This document shows, piece by piece, positions 8,784 through 16,384 of a stretch of DNA of 48,523 nt (positions are counted from its first letter, which is position 1; each line of letters opens with the position of its first letter). The DNA is from Actinomycetota bacterium (GTDB taxonomy: Bacteria > Actinomycetota > Thermoleophilia > UBA2241): contig PKYG01000089.1 in NCBI GenBank assembly GCA_003132585.1, positions 1-48,523 of the forward strand, written 5' to 3'. The position numbers and the translations under genes are program-made. The notes beneath the pieces were generated by a model that saw only the letters and a program-made list of their open reading frames with translations, searched no databases and was not told the origin of the DNA.

Positions 8784-9047
8784 CTACTTCGGGCGGTTGT
8801 CGACCACCCGCTTCGCCTTGCCCTCGGTGCGTTCCAGCGTGCACGGCTCGACAAGCTTCACCTTGGGTCGCACGAGCAGCGCCGAGCGGAGGTCGTCGAG
8901 TGACTTGAGATCGCCCGGAGCGAACCCGGCGTCGTCCAGGCGAGAACGATAGAACGGGATGCTCTGGTACGCGCGCGCGAGCGTCACTCGCAAGCGCTCG
9001 AGCTGCAGCGCGCGCAACTCATCGCGGTCCATCGTCTCGTGCCGCAC
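8784..9047 (-). pseudogene. phenylacetate-CoA ligase remnant: N- and C-terminal ends joined by an internal deletion
   Basis: The 87-codon frame opens with [17 protein letters not shown]...[17 protein letters not shown], the N-terminus of PaaK-type phenylacetate-CoA ligases. After about 55 residues it jumps to KVKLVEPCTLERTEGKAKR, which matches the PaaK C-terminal end (VELVEPGTLPRSEGKAKRV in relatives). About 340-350 residues, with the AMP-binding and catalytic motifs, are missing, so no ligase activity is possible. Upstream of GTG 9047 the codons read ATC GCG ATC TGG GAC behind a GAGGAGG site, so the original start codon may also have been lost. An in-frame deletion or an assembly collapse would both explain it. 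Confidence 0.75.
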
Positions 9048-9115
9048 GTCCCAGATCGCGATCGAGCCTCCTCGTCGTTGGCGATATGATGTCCGGGCGC
9101 GTTGCGGCGCCCAAA

Positions 9116-9140
9116 CCAGGGGGTACTCCCCAGGGTATGG
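9116..9140 (+). promoter_or_regulatory. candidate CsoR-type operator upstream of copA
   Basis: The stretch has G and C runs in the arrangement GGGGGTAC - TCCCC - AGGGTAT. On the other strand it reads ATACCCTGGGGAGTACCCCC, an imperfect palindrome resembling known CsoR operators (TAC/C-run/G-run/GTA). It lies 75 bases before the chosen copA start. No csoR gene is in the window, so assignment rests on the pattern and on the target gene. Confidence 0.45.
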
Positions 9141-9214
9141 TCACACGCTCGCAAGGGAATACTCTGGCGACGGGCGCCGCCCTGAAGCGTGAGCTTGCGA
9201 TCGAAGCTGGAGTG

Positions 9215-11653
9215 ATGTCCGAGAAGACGACCATCGAGATACCGATCACCGGCATGACTTGCGCCACCTGCGCCGTGCGTAACGAGAAGGCGCTGCGCAA
9301 GGTATCGGGCGTCGACGCCGTCGCCGTCAACTTCGCCACCGAGCACGCGAGCGTGACCTATGATCCCGAGGCGGCGACGCTCGATGACGTCATCGCCGCC
9401 GTCGACCAGGCCGGGTATGGGGTAGTCACGCAGACAGAGACGCTGGCTGTCCTCGACATGACCTGTGCGAGCTGCGTGGCACGCGTCGAGAAGTCGCTGA
9501 AGAGCGTGCCCGGTGTGATCACGGCCAACGTGAACCTGGCGACCGAACGGGCGACGGTGGCGTACCTGCCCGGGCAGGTCACGCACGAGATGCTGGTCGG
9601 CGCCGTGGTCGGGGCGGGCTACGGCGTAGCCGACCAGCCCGCCGACTCCGCGGCGCCCGCGGCGGCCGACGCCGAGACTGCCGGCCGACGGGCGGCCTAC
9701 CGCCGTCTTCAGCTCAAGGTCGTCGCCGGTGCCGCGCTCTCCGTGATCGTGTTCGCCGGCAGCATGCACGGCTGGTTCCCCTTCCTGCCGGCGTTCATGA
9801 AGAGTGGCTGGTTCGTCTGGGCGCTCGCCACGCCGGTGCAGTTCTGGGTCGGCTGGCAGTTCTACAAGGGCGCTTTCGCCGCTGCTCGGCACCGCACGAC
9901 GAACATGAACACGCTGATCGCCATGGGCGCGTCAGCCGCCTACTTCTACTCGGCGGCCGGCGTGCTCTTCCCCGGGTTCTTCGCCCACCGCGGTCTCGGT
10001 ACGCCGATGTACTTCGACTCAGCCGCGTTGATCATCACGCTGATCCTCTTCGGGCGCATGCTCGAAGCGCGCGCCAAGGGGCAGACCGGCGAGGCGATCA
10101 AGCGGCTCATCGGCCTGCAGCCGCGCACGGCGCGCGTGGTGCGCGACGGCGTCGAAGTCGATCTTCCCGTCGCGCAGGTCGCGCGCGGCGACCTCGTGCT
10201 CGTGCGGCCCGGCGAGCGGATCCCCGTCGACGGCGTCGTCGTCGACGGCGGCTCGGCCGTCGACGAGTCGATGCTCACGGGCGAGCCCATCCCGGTCGTC
10301 AAGGAGGCCGGTGACGAGGTCATCGGCGCCACGATCAACACCACCGGCGCTTTCACCTTCAAGGCGACGAAGGTCGGCGCCGAAACAGCGCTCGCGCAGA
10401 TCGTCCGGCTGGTCGAACAGGCTCAGGGCTCCAAGCCGCCGATCGCGCGCATGGCCGACGTGATCGCCGGCTACTTCGTGCCGATAGTGATCGGCATCGC
10501 CACGCTCACGTTCGTCGTATGGCTCGCGTTCGGCCCCTCGCCGGCGCTCAACTACGCGCTGCTCAACTTCGTCGCCGTGCTCGTCATCGCCTGTCCCTGC
10601 GCACTGGGTCTCGCCACACCGACGGCGATCATGGTGGGCACCGGCAAGGGTGCCGAGAACGGCGTGTTGATCCGCGACGGTGCGTCACTGGAGACAGCGC
10701 ACAAGCTCACGACGATCGTGCTCGACAAGACCGGCACAATCACCGAGGGCCGGCCGACGGTCACCGACGTGCTGCCGGCCGACGGGTTCGCCGCGGATGA
10801 GGTGCTGCGCCTGGCGGCCGGCGCCGAGCGCGGATCGGAGCATCCGCTCGGCGCCGCCATCGTCCAGGCGGCGCAAGCGCGCGGCCTCGACGTGCCGGCG
10901 GCCACGTCGTTCGCGGCACACGCCGGCCACGGCGTCCGCGCGCTCGTCGACGGCCGCGAGGTCGTCGTCGGCAAAGCGCAGTCGCGAGACGTGACGGCTG
11001 CCGACGACCATGCGCACGATCTGAGCTCGCAGGGTAAGACGCCCGTCGCCGTTTTCGTCGACGGGCGTCCCGCCGGCATGATCGGCATCGCCGACACGGT
11101 CAAGCCGGGTTCGGCGGCGGCCATCCGCCGCCTCCACGATCTCGGTCTCGAAGTGATCATGCTGACCGGCGACCACCGCCAGACCGCCGCCGCCGTCGGT
11201 CGCGAGGTCGGCCTCGACCGCGTCGTCGCCGAGGTCCTGCCCGAGCAGAAGGCCGAGCAGATCAAGTTGCTCCAGGATGAGGGCAAGCGCGTGGCGATGG
11301 TCGGCGACGGCATCAACGATGCGCCGGCGCTCGCCCAGGCGGATGTCGGCATCGCCATCGGCACCGGCACGGACGTGGCGATGGAGGCGGCCGACATCAC
11401 GCTGATCGCCGGCGACCTGCAGCCCGTCGTCACGGCGATCGCGCTGTCGAGGCGCACCATCGCCGTCGTCAAGCAGAACCTCTTCTGGGCGTTCGCCTAC
11501 AACGTCGCCTTGATCCCACTCGCCGCCGGCGTGTTCTACCCGGCCTTCGGTGTGCTCCTCAACCCGATCTTCGCCGCCGCGGCGATGGGTCTGTCGAGCG
11601 TTTCCGTGGTCACCAACAGTCTTCGCCTGCGCCGCTTCCGCTCGCCCGCCTGA
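9215..11653 (+). CDS. copA: copper-translocating P-type ATPase (P1B-1)
   Basis: 812 residues from ATG 9215. In-frame starts upstream (ATG 9086 and 9137) would overlap the operator-like palindrome, and the sequence before residue 1 does not look like CopA. Two heavy-metal-associated domains carry GMTCATC (Cys16/Cys19) and DMTCASC (Cys84/Cys87). Eight membrane helices follow with the actuator TGEP loop, the ion-site CPC (460-462) in helix 6, the phosphorylated DKTGT (Asp504), SEHPLG in the nucleotide domain, the [10 protein letters not shown] hinge, and YN and [12 protein letters not shown] in the last helices. All are diagnostic of Cu(I) exporters. It pumps Cu(I) out of the cytoplasm. A 12-bp hairpin follows 85 bases after the stop. 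Confidence 0.96.
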   Translation: MSEKTTIEIPITGMTCATCAVRNEKALRKVSGVDAVAVNFATEHASVTYDPEAATLDDVIAAVDQAGYGVVTQTETLAVLDMTCASCVARVEKSLKSVPGVITANVNLATERATVAYLPGQVTHEMLVGAVVGAGYGVADQPADSAAPAAADAETAGRRAAYRRLQLKVVAGAALSVIVFAGSMHGWFPFLPAFMKSGWFVWALATPVQFWVGWQFYKGAFAAARHRTTNMNTLIAMGASAAYFYSAAGVLFPGFFAHRGLGTPMYFDSAALIITLILFGRMLEARAKGQTGEAIKRLIGLQPRTARVVRDGVEVDLPVAQVARGDLVLVRPGERIPVDGVVVDGGSAVDESMLTGEPIPVVKEAGDEVIGATINTTGAFTFKATKVGAETALAQIVRLVEQAQGSKPPIARMADVIAGYFVPIVIGIATLTFVVWLAFGPSPALNYALLNFVAVLVIACPCALGLATPTAIMVGTGKGAENGVLIRDGASLETAHKLTTIVLDKTGTITEGRPTVTDVLPADGFAADEVLRLAAGAERGSEHPLGAAIVQAAQARGLDVPAATSFAAHAGHGVRALVDGREVVVGKAQSRDVTAADDHAHDLSSQGKTPVAVFVDGRPAGMIGIADTVKPGSAAAIRRLHDLGLEVIMLTGDHRQTAAAVGREVGLDRVVAEVLPEQKAEQIKLLQDEGKRVAMVGDGINDAPALAQADVGIAIGTGTDVAMEAADITLIAGDLQPVVTAIALSRRTIAVVKQNLFWAFAYNVALIPLAAGVFYPAFGVLLNPIFAAAAMGLSSVSVVTNSLRLRRFRSPA

Positions 11654-11738
11654 CCGGCACCAATGAAGAACGCCCTCGCGGGGCGTCGGCGGACCTACTT
11701 CTGACGAGCGGCTCGGATCGAAGAGCTCATAAACGGGA

Positions 11739-11766
11739 GGGGGCGCTTCCATCGGGAAGCGCCCCC
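11739..11766. terminator. 12-bp perfect hairpin between copA and a 20-codon minus-strand frame
   Basis: GGGGGCGCTTCC (11739-11750) pairs perfectly with 11755-11766 across the loop ATCG. It lies 85 bases after copA on the plus strand and 51 bases after the tiny minus-strand frame, so it could end transcription of either or both. T-runs are short on both sides (TTCG, GTTTA). A weaker 6-bp hairpin is at 11670-11686. Confidence 0.65.
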
Positions 11767-11817
11767 TTCGTCGAAGACTCTGTCACTCGATTTTCGCTAC
11801 ACATCTCTTGCCGATGT

Positions 11818-11880
11818 CTACCTGTGGCGCGGCGCCCTTGGCGTCTTCACCCAGTAGTAGATGAACGGGACACGTCCCAT
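11818..11880 (-). CDS. candidate 20-residue small protein with near-perfect Shine-Dalgarno
   Basis: Minus-strand ATG at 11880 to TAG at 11818, predicted peptide MGRVPFIYYWVKTPRAPRHR (20 residues): an aromatic core (FIYYW) between Arg/Pro-rich ends, net positive. It is preceded by GAGGAGGTGA, complementary to the 16S rRNA end over about nine bases, with five bases between that and the ATG; this is the strongest ribosome binding site I saw in the window. CATAAT at 11918-11923 is a possible -10. The 12-bp hairpin downstream could terminate a short transcript. It could be a membrane-active or regulatory peptide or a leader peptide. I do not recognise a family. Confidence 0.5.
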   Translation of the reverse strand: MGRVPFIYYWVKTPRAPRHR

Positions 11881-12171
11881 TGATCTCACCTCCTCTCTCA
11901 ACTCGTTTGCTACTGGTATTATGACCATCTCCATAGTGTTTATACAGTGGCCAGGCACATTTGAGCGTTTCGGCAGGGTCGGGCAGTGCCGACCCTGCCG
12001 AAACGGCACTCCGACCTGCCATTCTGCCGAAACGCGGGCGCGACACGGCGGCCGCTGTCCGAAACGGACAAGAAGACGACCGAATATTCCCGCGTCGGCT
12101 ATTGCTGGCACACGCGCCACCGTGCCAGCATCCTTTTGGCAGGAGATCATCCCGACTCTGCTGGGGCCCCT
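11881..12171. repeat. palindrome cluster with 17-bp perfect inverted repeat
   Basis: A 17-bp perfect stem pairs 11966-11982 with 11989-12005 (arms begin CGTTTCGGCAGGG, loop GCAGTG). A degenerate copy follows at about 12010-12034 (CCGACCTGCC ... CTGCCGAAACG). At 12056-12070 TGTCCG and CGGACA flank AAA. These look like a REP-like or regulatory palindrome family. Plus-strand translation upstream of the QueG-like gene has no supporting features. Confidence 0.6.
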
Positions 12172-12849
12172 ATGGATGTCAAGTCTGATCTCGACCGCAA
12201 CGCAATCGGCCACTTGCTCGCAGCCAGCGGTGCCGATGCTTGGGGAGTCGCCGCCAACGACCCGGCACTGCCACTGGCGCCGCCGTTGCCGCGAGCGATC
12301 TCGATCCTCATGCGTCTTCGACCGGAGGCGCTCGTCGGCGTCAGCAACGGGCCGACGAGCGCGTATCTTGCCGAGTACGAGCGCCTGAACGCCGCGTTGA
12401 GCGAAGCGTCGGCGGCGCTTGCCGGGGCGCTGAAGGCACACGGTCACGAGACGCTGGCCGTGCCCCCCACGGGGAGCTCCGAGGGTGCCTTCGCGCACAA
12501 GACCGCGGCGACCCGCGCGGGTCTCGGCTGGATCGGCAAGACGGCGCTCTTCGTCTCCGCCGAGTTCGGACCCGCGGTGCGCCTGGCAACCATCTTCACC
12601 GACCTCGACCTCTCCCCCGGCGACGCGGTCACCACGAGTCGCTGCGCGACCTGCGCCGTCTGCGTTGACGCCTGCCCGGCCGGTGCCGGCCGAGACGTCG
12701 ACTGGACGGCCGGCATGGCGCGCAGCGAACTCTTCGATCACGAGGCATGCCGGCGTCAGCTCGACAGTTTCGGCATGCCGGCGCAGATCTGCGGGATCTG
12801 CATCGCCGTCTGCCCCCTCACCCAGAACGAGAAGCCCGTTCGTTCGTAG
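12172..12849 (+). CDS. QueG-like 4Fe-4S binding protein
   Basis: 225 residues from ATG 12172; the frame is open further upstream but that part is palindromic spacer. Middle motifs HKTAATRAGLGWIGKTALF and the ferredoxin-type CATCAVCVDACPAG and ICGICIAVCP are like those of epoxyqueuosine reductase (QueG) and relatives, giving two [4Fe-4S] clusters. It is much shorter than QueG (about 300-380 residues) and lacks the C-terminal HEAT-like region, so it is more likely a stand-alone redox protein of this superfamily. QueG itself uses cobalamin, and the next operon encodes a Co/Ni-type transporter, but a link is only suggestive. The gene converges on cbiO with 35 bases between stops. Confidence 0.72.
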   Translation: MDVKSDLDRNAIGHLLAASGADAWGVAANDPALPLAPPLPRAISILMRLRPEALVGVSNGPTSAYLAEYERLNAALSEASAALAGALKAHGHETLAVPPTGSSEGAFAHKTAATRAGLGWIGKTALFVSAEFGPAVRLATIFTDLDLSPGDAVTTSRCATCAVCVDACPAGAGRDVDWTAGMARSELFDHEACRRQLDSFGMPAQICGICIAVCPLTQNEKPVRS

Positions 12850-12884
12850 GGCGGCGGCCGGACCCCTGCGGCAGGGCCGTCGCT

Positions 12885-13760
12885 TCAGCGCTGCTCGTCG
12901 ACGGCGTCGAGCAGCGCCGCCAGTGCCCGGGCCGCCTCGTCCACACTCGCCGGCATCGGCAGGTCCCTGCCCATGCGCTTCCTCAGCCCATCGAAGAGCT
13001 GCGCCAAGATGGGCGGCTCGATATTCGAGCTGCGCAGAGTCTCGGACTCGACGAAGATCTCCAGCGGCGTGCCGTGCAGAACTATGTGGCCACCGTGGGC
13101 GAGCACGTAGACCTCGTCGGCCATCTCCGGCACGATGTTGACGTCGTGTGTCGAGATGATCAGCGTCATGCCGCGCTCCACGACCTGCCGGTTGAGCAGC
13201 GCCAGCACCCTGCGCCGCGACCGGGCGTCCAGACCCTCGAACGGCTCGTCGAGGATCAACAGCTCCGGTTCGAGGACGAGCGCGCCGGCGATCGCAACCT
13301 TGCGCTTCTCGCCGCCGCTGAGATAGTGCGGCACCTTGTCGCGCAGGTCGGCGATGCCGAGCAGCTCGAGCGCCGTGTCGGTGCGCCGCGCGACTTCGGC
13401 GGCCGGCAAGCCGTACTGGCGCGGCGAGAAGGAGACGTCGTCCCACACCGTCGGCGCGAGCTGCTGGTCGTCGACATTCTGGAGGACGACCCCGATAGCG
13501 CGCCTGATCTTGGCATACTCCCTGGCTGGATCGACGCCCAACACCGCGACCGAGCCCTCGGCCGGCTTGAGCAGGCCAAGCAGGTGGAAGAGCAGAGTCG
13601 TCTTGCCGCTGCCGTTGGGGCCGAGCAGGACGACGCGCGTGCCCCGGCGCACGACGAAGTCGAGGCCGCAGAGCTCCACGCGCGATCCGTCGCTGTAGAC
13701 ATGCTTCACACAGCTGATGCGCGCCGCTTCGCCGCCGTTGCCTGTCAGTTCGCCACTCAC
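12885..13760 (-). CDS. cbiO: ECF/CbiMQO-type metal transporter, ATP-binding subunit
   Basis: 291 residues from GTG 13760. The GTG overlaps the TGA of cbiQ by two bases (GTGA), which favours translational coupling. It has Walker A LLGPNGSGKTTLLFHLLGLL, a Q-loop VLQNVDDQQLAPTVWDDV, signature LSGGEKRKVAIAGAL, Walker B LLILDEPFEGLD, and switch His in ISTHDVN. A C-terminal extension of about 60 residues follows the ABC core. It powers the CbiM-CbiQ permease for a divalent transition metal. Confidence 0.93.
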   Translation of the reverse strand: MSGELTGNGGEAARISCVKHVYSDGSRVELCGLDFVVRRGTRVVLLGPNGSGKTTLLFHLLGLLKPAEGSVAVLGVDPAREYAKIRRAIGVVLQNVDDQQLAPTVWDDVSFSPRQYGLPAAEVARRTDTALELLGIADLRDKVPHYLSGGEKRKVAIAGALVLEPELLILDEPFEGLDARSRRRVLALLNRQVVERGMTLIISTHDVNIVPEMADEVYVLAHGGHIVLHGTPLEIFVESETLRSSNIEPPILAQLFDGLRKRMGRDLPMPASVDEAARALAALLDAVDEQR

Positions 13761-14602
13761 GGCTGCTCGATCTCGTCGTCGCGACGCTGGCCGGCAGCCG
13801 ATGCCGCCGCCCGCACAGGCACGGCGACCGCGGTGATGAGCACCGCGACCGCGATCGCGAGCGGCAGCCAGCTGAACGGGTTGAGGAGGCGGAATTCGTA
13901 GCGGAAGACGAAGGCGAGCGCGGCCAGGGCGGCGGCCAGACCAAGGAGCGGCAGCTCCTTGAGCCCGACGCCGCCGGCGCGCTCGCCGGACAGGCTGCCG
14001 GAGTAGCCACGGATGCGCATCACGGCATAGGTGCGCTCGCTCGTATCGAACGCGTGCAGCACGCTCAGCGCCAGCGCGGCGCTCAAGTTGCGGGCGCGGC
14101 CCCAGAGGCCGCGACCCACCAGACCGCCGCGCAGGCGCACGGCGACCATCACGTCGCTGAGACAGTGCAGCAGGATGAAGATCGAGCGGTAGGTCATGAA
14201 GAGCACTTCGACGATGACGCCCGGCAGCAGCCGGCGGATCACCGCGAAGAGCTTCGGATACGGTGTCGTCGAGATCAGCAGAAGGACGATCGCCGCGGCC
14301 GTGACGGCTTTGGCGATCGTCGTCAGCGGAACGACGAGATCGCCGCGGTACTGAGCGAACGCGAACAAGGCGGCGAAGACCCCCGGGTACGCCGACCCCA
14401 TGACCAGCTTGCCGACAGGGATGCCGGAGCGCCGCGTGGCCGCCACCGCGATCACGTAGATGGTCAGCACGATGAGCACGTTCTCGACAGCGATCACGCC
14501 GGCCAGGCACAGCGCGGCGGCGATCGCCTTGGCCGTCGCCGATGCGCGGTGAAGGTAGCTGCGCCCGCTCGTGGCCCACAGGTCGACGGTCGCTACGTCC
14601 AC
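13757..14602 (-). CDS. cbiQ: CbiQ-type transmembrane (T) component
   Basis: 281 residues, starting GTG 14602 with GGGGAG upstream and overlapping the cbiM stop by ten bases. Several hydrophobic helices are interrupted by a cytoplasmic region with VAVRLRGGL and AVMRIRGYSG; the repeated R-RG type motifs couple T components to the ATPases. It links the substrate-binding CbiM to CbiO. Gene order and family fit a complete CbiMQO module; no CbiN is seen. Confidence 0.92.
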   Translation of the reverse strand: MDVATVDLWATSGRSYLHRASATAKAIAAALCLAGVIAVENVLIVLTIYVIAVAATRRSGIPVGKLVMGSAYPGVFAALFAFAQYRGDLVVPLTTIAKAVTAAAIVLLLISTTPYPKLFAVIRRLLPGVIVEVLFMTYRSIFILLHCLSDVMVAVRLRGGLVGRGLWGRARNLSAALALSVLHAFDTSERTYAVMRIRGYSGSLSGERAGGVGLKELPLLGLAAALAALAFVFRYEFRLLNPFSWLPLAIAVAVLITAVAVPVRAAASAAGQRRDDEIEQP

Positions 14603-15363
14603 GACACACCGCTCTCCCCGGGGCGCAGCAGCTCAGCGCGTACCCGGGCGACAAAGCTGACAATGAAGCCCGTCAGGGTGGCTTCGATCGCCCAGCCGAT
14701 CGCGCCCAGCGCGTAGACGGCGATCGCGAAGCGGGTGAGGGAGACACCGCCATCGCCTGCCGGCGCGCCCTGCTCCGGAGTGACGATGCGGTTGGCGACG
14801 AGGCCGTGTCCGAACGGATTGGCGAGCGTCAGAGTCTTGGGATCGAGCGAGCCGAGGTCGCGGGCGTGGGTCGGAGCGATACGCGAGAGCCCGACGATGC
14901 CGATCATCAGCGTCGTGCTCAGAGCAAGCGCCAGGACGGTTGCCAGGCCCGCCGCCAGCCCGGGACGGTCGCCAACGAGCCGCGAGAAGCCGCGAAACAG
15001 CAGGAAACCGGCGACGACCTCGGTGCCGATCACGACCGTGTTGAGGCCGATGACGGTGACGCCCCCGTGACCGAAGAGCGCCAGGATCAGATTGACGGCG
15101 AACGCGGCGAGCACACCGGCTGCCGGTCCGAGGATGATGCCGGCGAGCACCGTCAGATTGAGGTGGTAGGCAATCGGCACGATCTCGGTCGACATCGCCG
15201 CGAGCACGAGCGCCGCGACGACGCCGACGCGCGGCACGAGCTGGACGCGCTCGCCTTTTCGCACAGCGATCAGGGCGAGCCCGACATACACCGCCGCGAC
15301 CACCCATCCAAGCGCGACGAGCCACAGCGGCAGCACCCCGTCCGGGATGTGCAGGTGGCTCAC
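14593..15363 (-). CDS. cbiM: CbiM-type substrate-binding membrane subunit
   Basis: 256 residues from GTG 15363, one base after the fur stop. The start HLHIPDGVLP keeps the N-terminal His residues and HIPDG motif that bind Co(II) or Ni(II) in CbiM/NikM, here after a three-residue extension (MSHLHIPDG) instead of the usual MHIPDG. Further motifs are HLNLTVLAGIILGP and FGHGGVTVIGLNT. Family members import cobalt or nickel. The upstream Fur/Zur-type regulator and box leave zinc open as the substrate. Confidence 0.9.
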   Translation of the reverse strand: MSHLHIPDGVLPLWLVALGWVVAAVYVGLALIAVRKGERVQLVPRVGVVAALVLAAMSTEIVPIAYHLNLTVLAGIILGPAAGVLAAFAVNLILALFGHGGVTVIGLNTVVIGTEVVAGFLLFRGFSRLVGDRPGLAAGLATVLALALSTTLMIGIVGLSRIAPTHARDLGSLDPKTLTLANPFGHGLVANRIVTPEQGAPAGDGGVSLTRFAIAVYALGAIGWAIEATLTGFIVSFVARVRAELLRPGESGVSWT

Positions 15364-15364
15364 C

Positions 15365-15811
15365 CTAGCTCGCCCCCCCTCGCGCGGCACAGGCGGCGCA
15401 CAGGCCGTAGTAGTTGCTTTCACTCGCGCGGAGCACGAAGCCGTGGCGAGCACTCAGGTCGCTCTCGAGCGCCTCGCAGTGGCACACGTCGCTGCCGACG
15501 ACCGCGCCGCACTGTTCGCAAATGAGATGGTGGTGGTGGCCGGTCAGCTCGCAGGTGGCATAGAGTGTCTCGCCGTGCCGACGGCCGGCCTCGCGCACGC
15601 TGCCGTCCCCGAGCAACAGCGCCAACGTGCGGTAGACGGTGGTGAGCCCCACAGGACGGCTGACCCGCAGGCGATTGTAGACCTCGCGGGCCGTGAACGA
15701 ACGCCGCTCGCGGGCGATCGCCGCGGCGATCGCCCGGCGGGCGGCGGTGTCGTGACGGCGAACGGCGCTGTGCGCCGCGCTGTGAACGGTGGGCTTGCGA
15801 ACGACGGTCAT
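15365..15811 (-). CDS. Fur/Zur family metalloregulator
   Basis: 148 residues from ATG 15811 with GGAG upstream. The winged helix includes FTAREVYNRLRVSRPVGLTTVYRTLALL, and the metal region reads GHHHHLICEQCGAVV, ending GLCAAC, giving the two CxxC pairs of the structural zinc site. The run of His in GHHHHL is conserved across Fur/Zur. It heads the cbiMQO operon and probably controls it and itself through the palindrome 26 bases upstream. Whether it senses Zn, Fe, Ni or another metal cannot be decided from the sequence; the box and operon favour zinc or nickel over iron. Confidence 0.88.
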   Translation of the reverse strand: MTVVRKPTVHSAAHSAVRRHDTAARRAIAAAIARERRSFTAREVYNRLRVSRPVGLTTVYRTLALLLGDGSVREAGRRHGETLYATCELTGHHHHLICEQCGAVVGSDVCHCEALESDLSARHGFVLRASESNYYGLCAACAARGGAS

Positions 15812-15829
15812 GGGCGCTCCGGATGGCGA

Positions 15830-15852
15830 TTGAAAATGAAAATCATTTTCAA
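15830..15852. promoter_or_regulatory. Fur/Zur-type operator upstream of the metalloregulator gene
   Basis: TGAAAATCATTTTCA at 15837-15851 is a perfect 7-1-7 palindrome, the architecture of Fur-family operators. It sits in a larger one with arms TTGAAAATGA and TCATTTTCAA around AAA (15830-15852). The sequence is close to actinobacterial Zur boxes (TGAAAATGATTTTCA as I recall it for Streptomyces). It lies 18-40 bases upstream of the regulator start, well placed for repression of the operon, and is very AT-rich compared with its surroundings. Confidence 0.85.
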
Positions 15853-16006
15853 CTTACATCGCCGCCCGTCTCGCCGTCAACGTCCGTGGCATGTCACGAT
15901 CGCGGCGAGCAACCCGACGCGGCTGCGCGGGGTAGTATTGCCGCCAGGGGCCCGACCGGCGCGCCCACCAGCGTCGCCACCCCGCTCCCGTCGATTGGAG
16001 GATGAG

Positions 16007-16369
16007 ATGGCCTGGCGCAAGCCGCCCGAGGAATTGATCGAGCTGTTCAACGATGTCATGCCCGCTGGCCCGCTCGACTTCAAACCGATGTTCGGTTCAC
16101 CGTGCTACTGGGTCAACGGGAACCTGTTTGCCGGGCTCCACCAGGAGAGCTTCATGGTGCGCCTCAGCGAGCCCGACCGCGCCGAGCTGCTCGAGGTACC
16201 GGGCGCGCACCTCTTTGAGCCCATGGAGGGACGACCGATGCGTGAGTACGTCGTCTTTCCCGAGCAGATGCTCGGCGACCGCGACGCCTTGCGCCGGTGG
16301 CTCGGCAAGGGGTTGGCATACGCGGCTTCTCTGCCGGCGAAGCAGAAGAAGCCGCGCAAAAAGACCTAG
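16007..16369 (+). CDS. TfoX/Sxy N-terminal domain protein
   Basis: 120 residues from ATG 16007, with GGAGG at 15997-16001. The pattern ELFNDVMPAGPLDFKPMFG..CYWVNGNLFAGL, then FMVRLS, AHLFEPMEGRPMREYVVFPEQML matches the TfoX N-terminal domain. TfoX/Sxy regulates competence in proteobacteria, but in other phyla this domain occurs alone and its role is unknown. The C-terminal TfoX domain is missing and the tail is Lys/Arg-rich. It converges on the SPFH gene with 15 bases between stops. Confidence 0.85.
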   Translation: MAWRKPPEELIELFNDVMPAGPLDFKPMFGSPCYWVNGNLFAGLHQESFMVRLSEPDRAELLEVPGAHLFEPMEGRPMREYVVFPEQMLGDRDALRRWLGKGLAYAASLPAKQKKPRKKT

Positions 16370-16384
16370 TCTAGGCGGCCGAAC

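Noticed and set aside
12485-13901. plus-strand frames opposite cbiO
   Set aside because: Shadows of the ABC ATPase; the real minus-strand product has Walker A, signature and Walker B.
11818-14010. 730-codon minus-strand frame ending in the tiny gene
   Set aside because: Only the last 20 codons have a ribosome binding site; the rest is antisense or shadow to the QueG-like and cbi genes.
14593-15900. cobalamin riboswitch before cbiMQO
   Set aside because: No B12 box or conserved core could be found; control is better explained by the Fur/Zur-type box.
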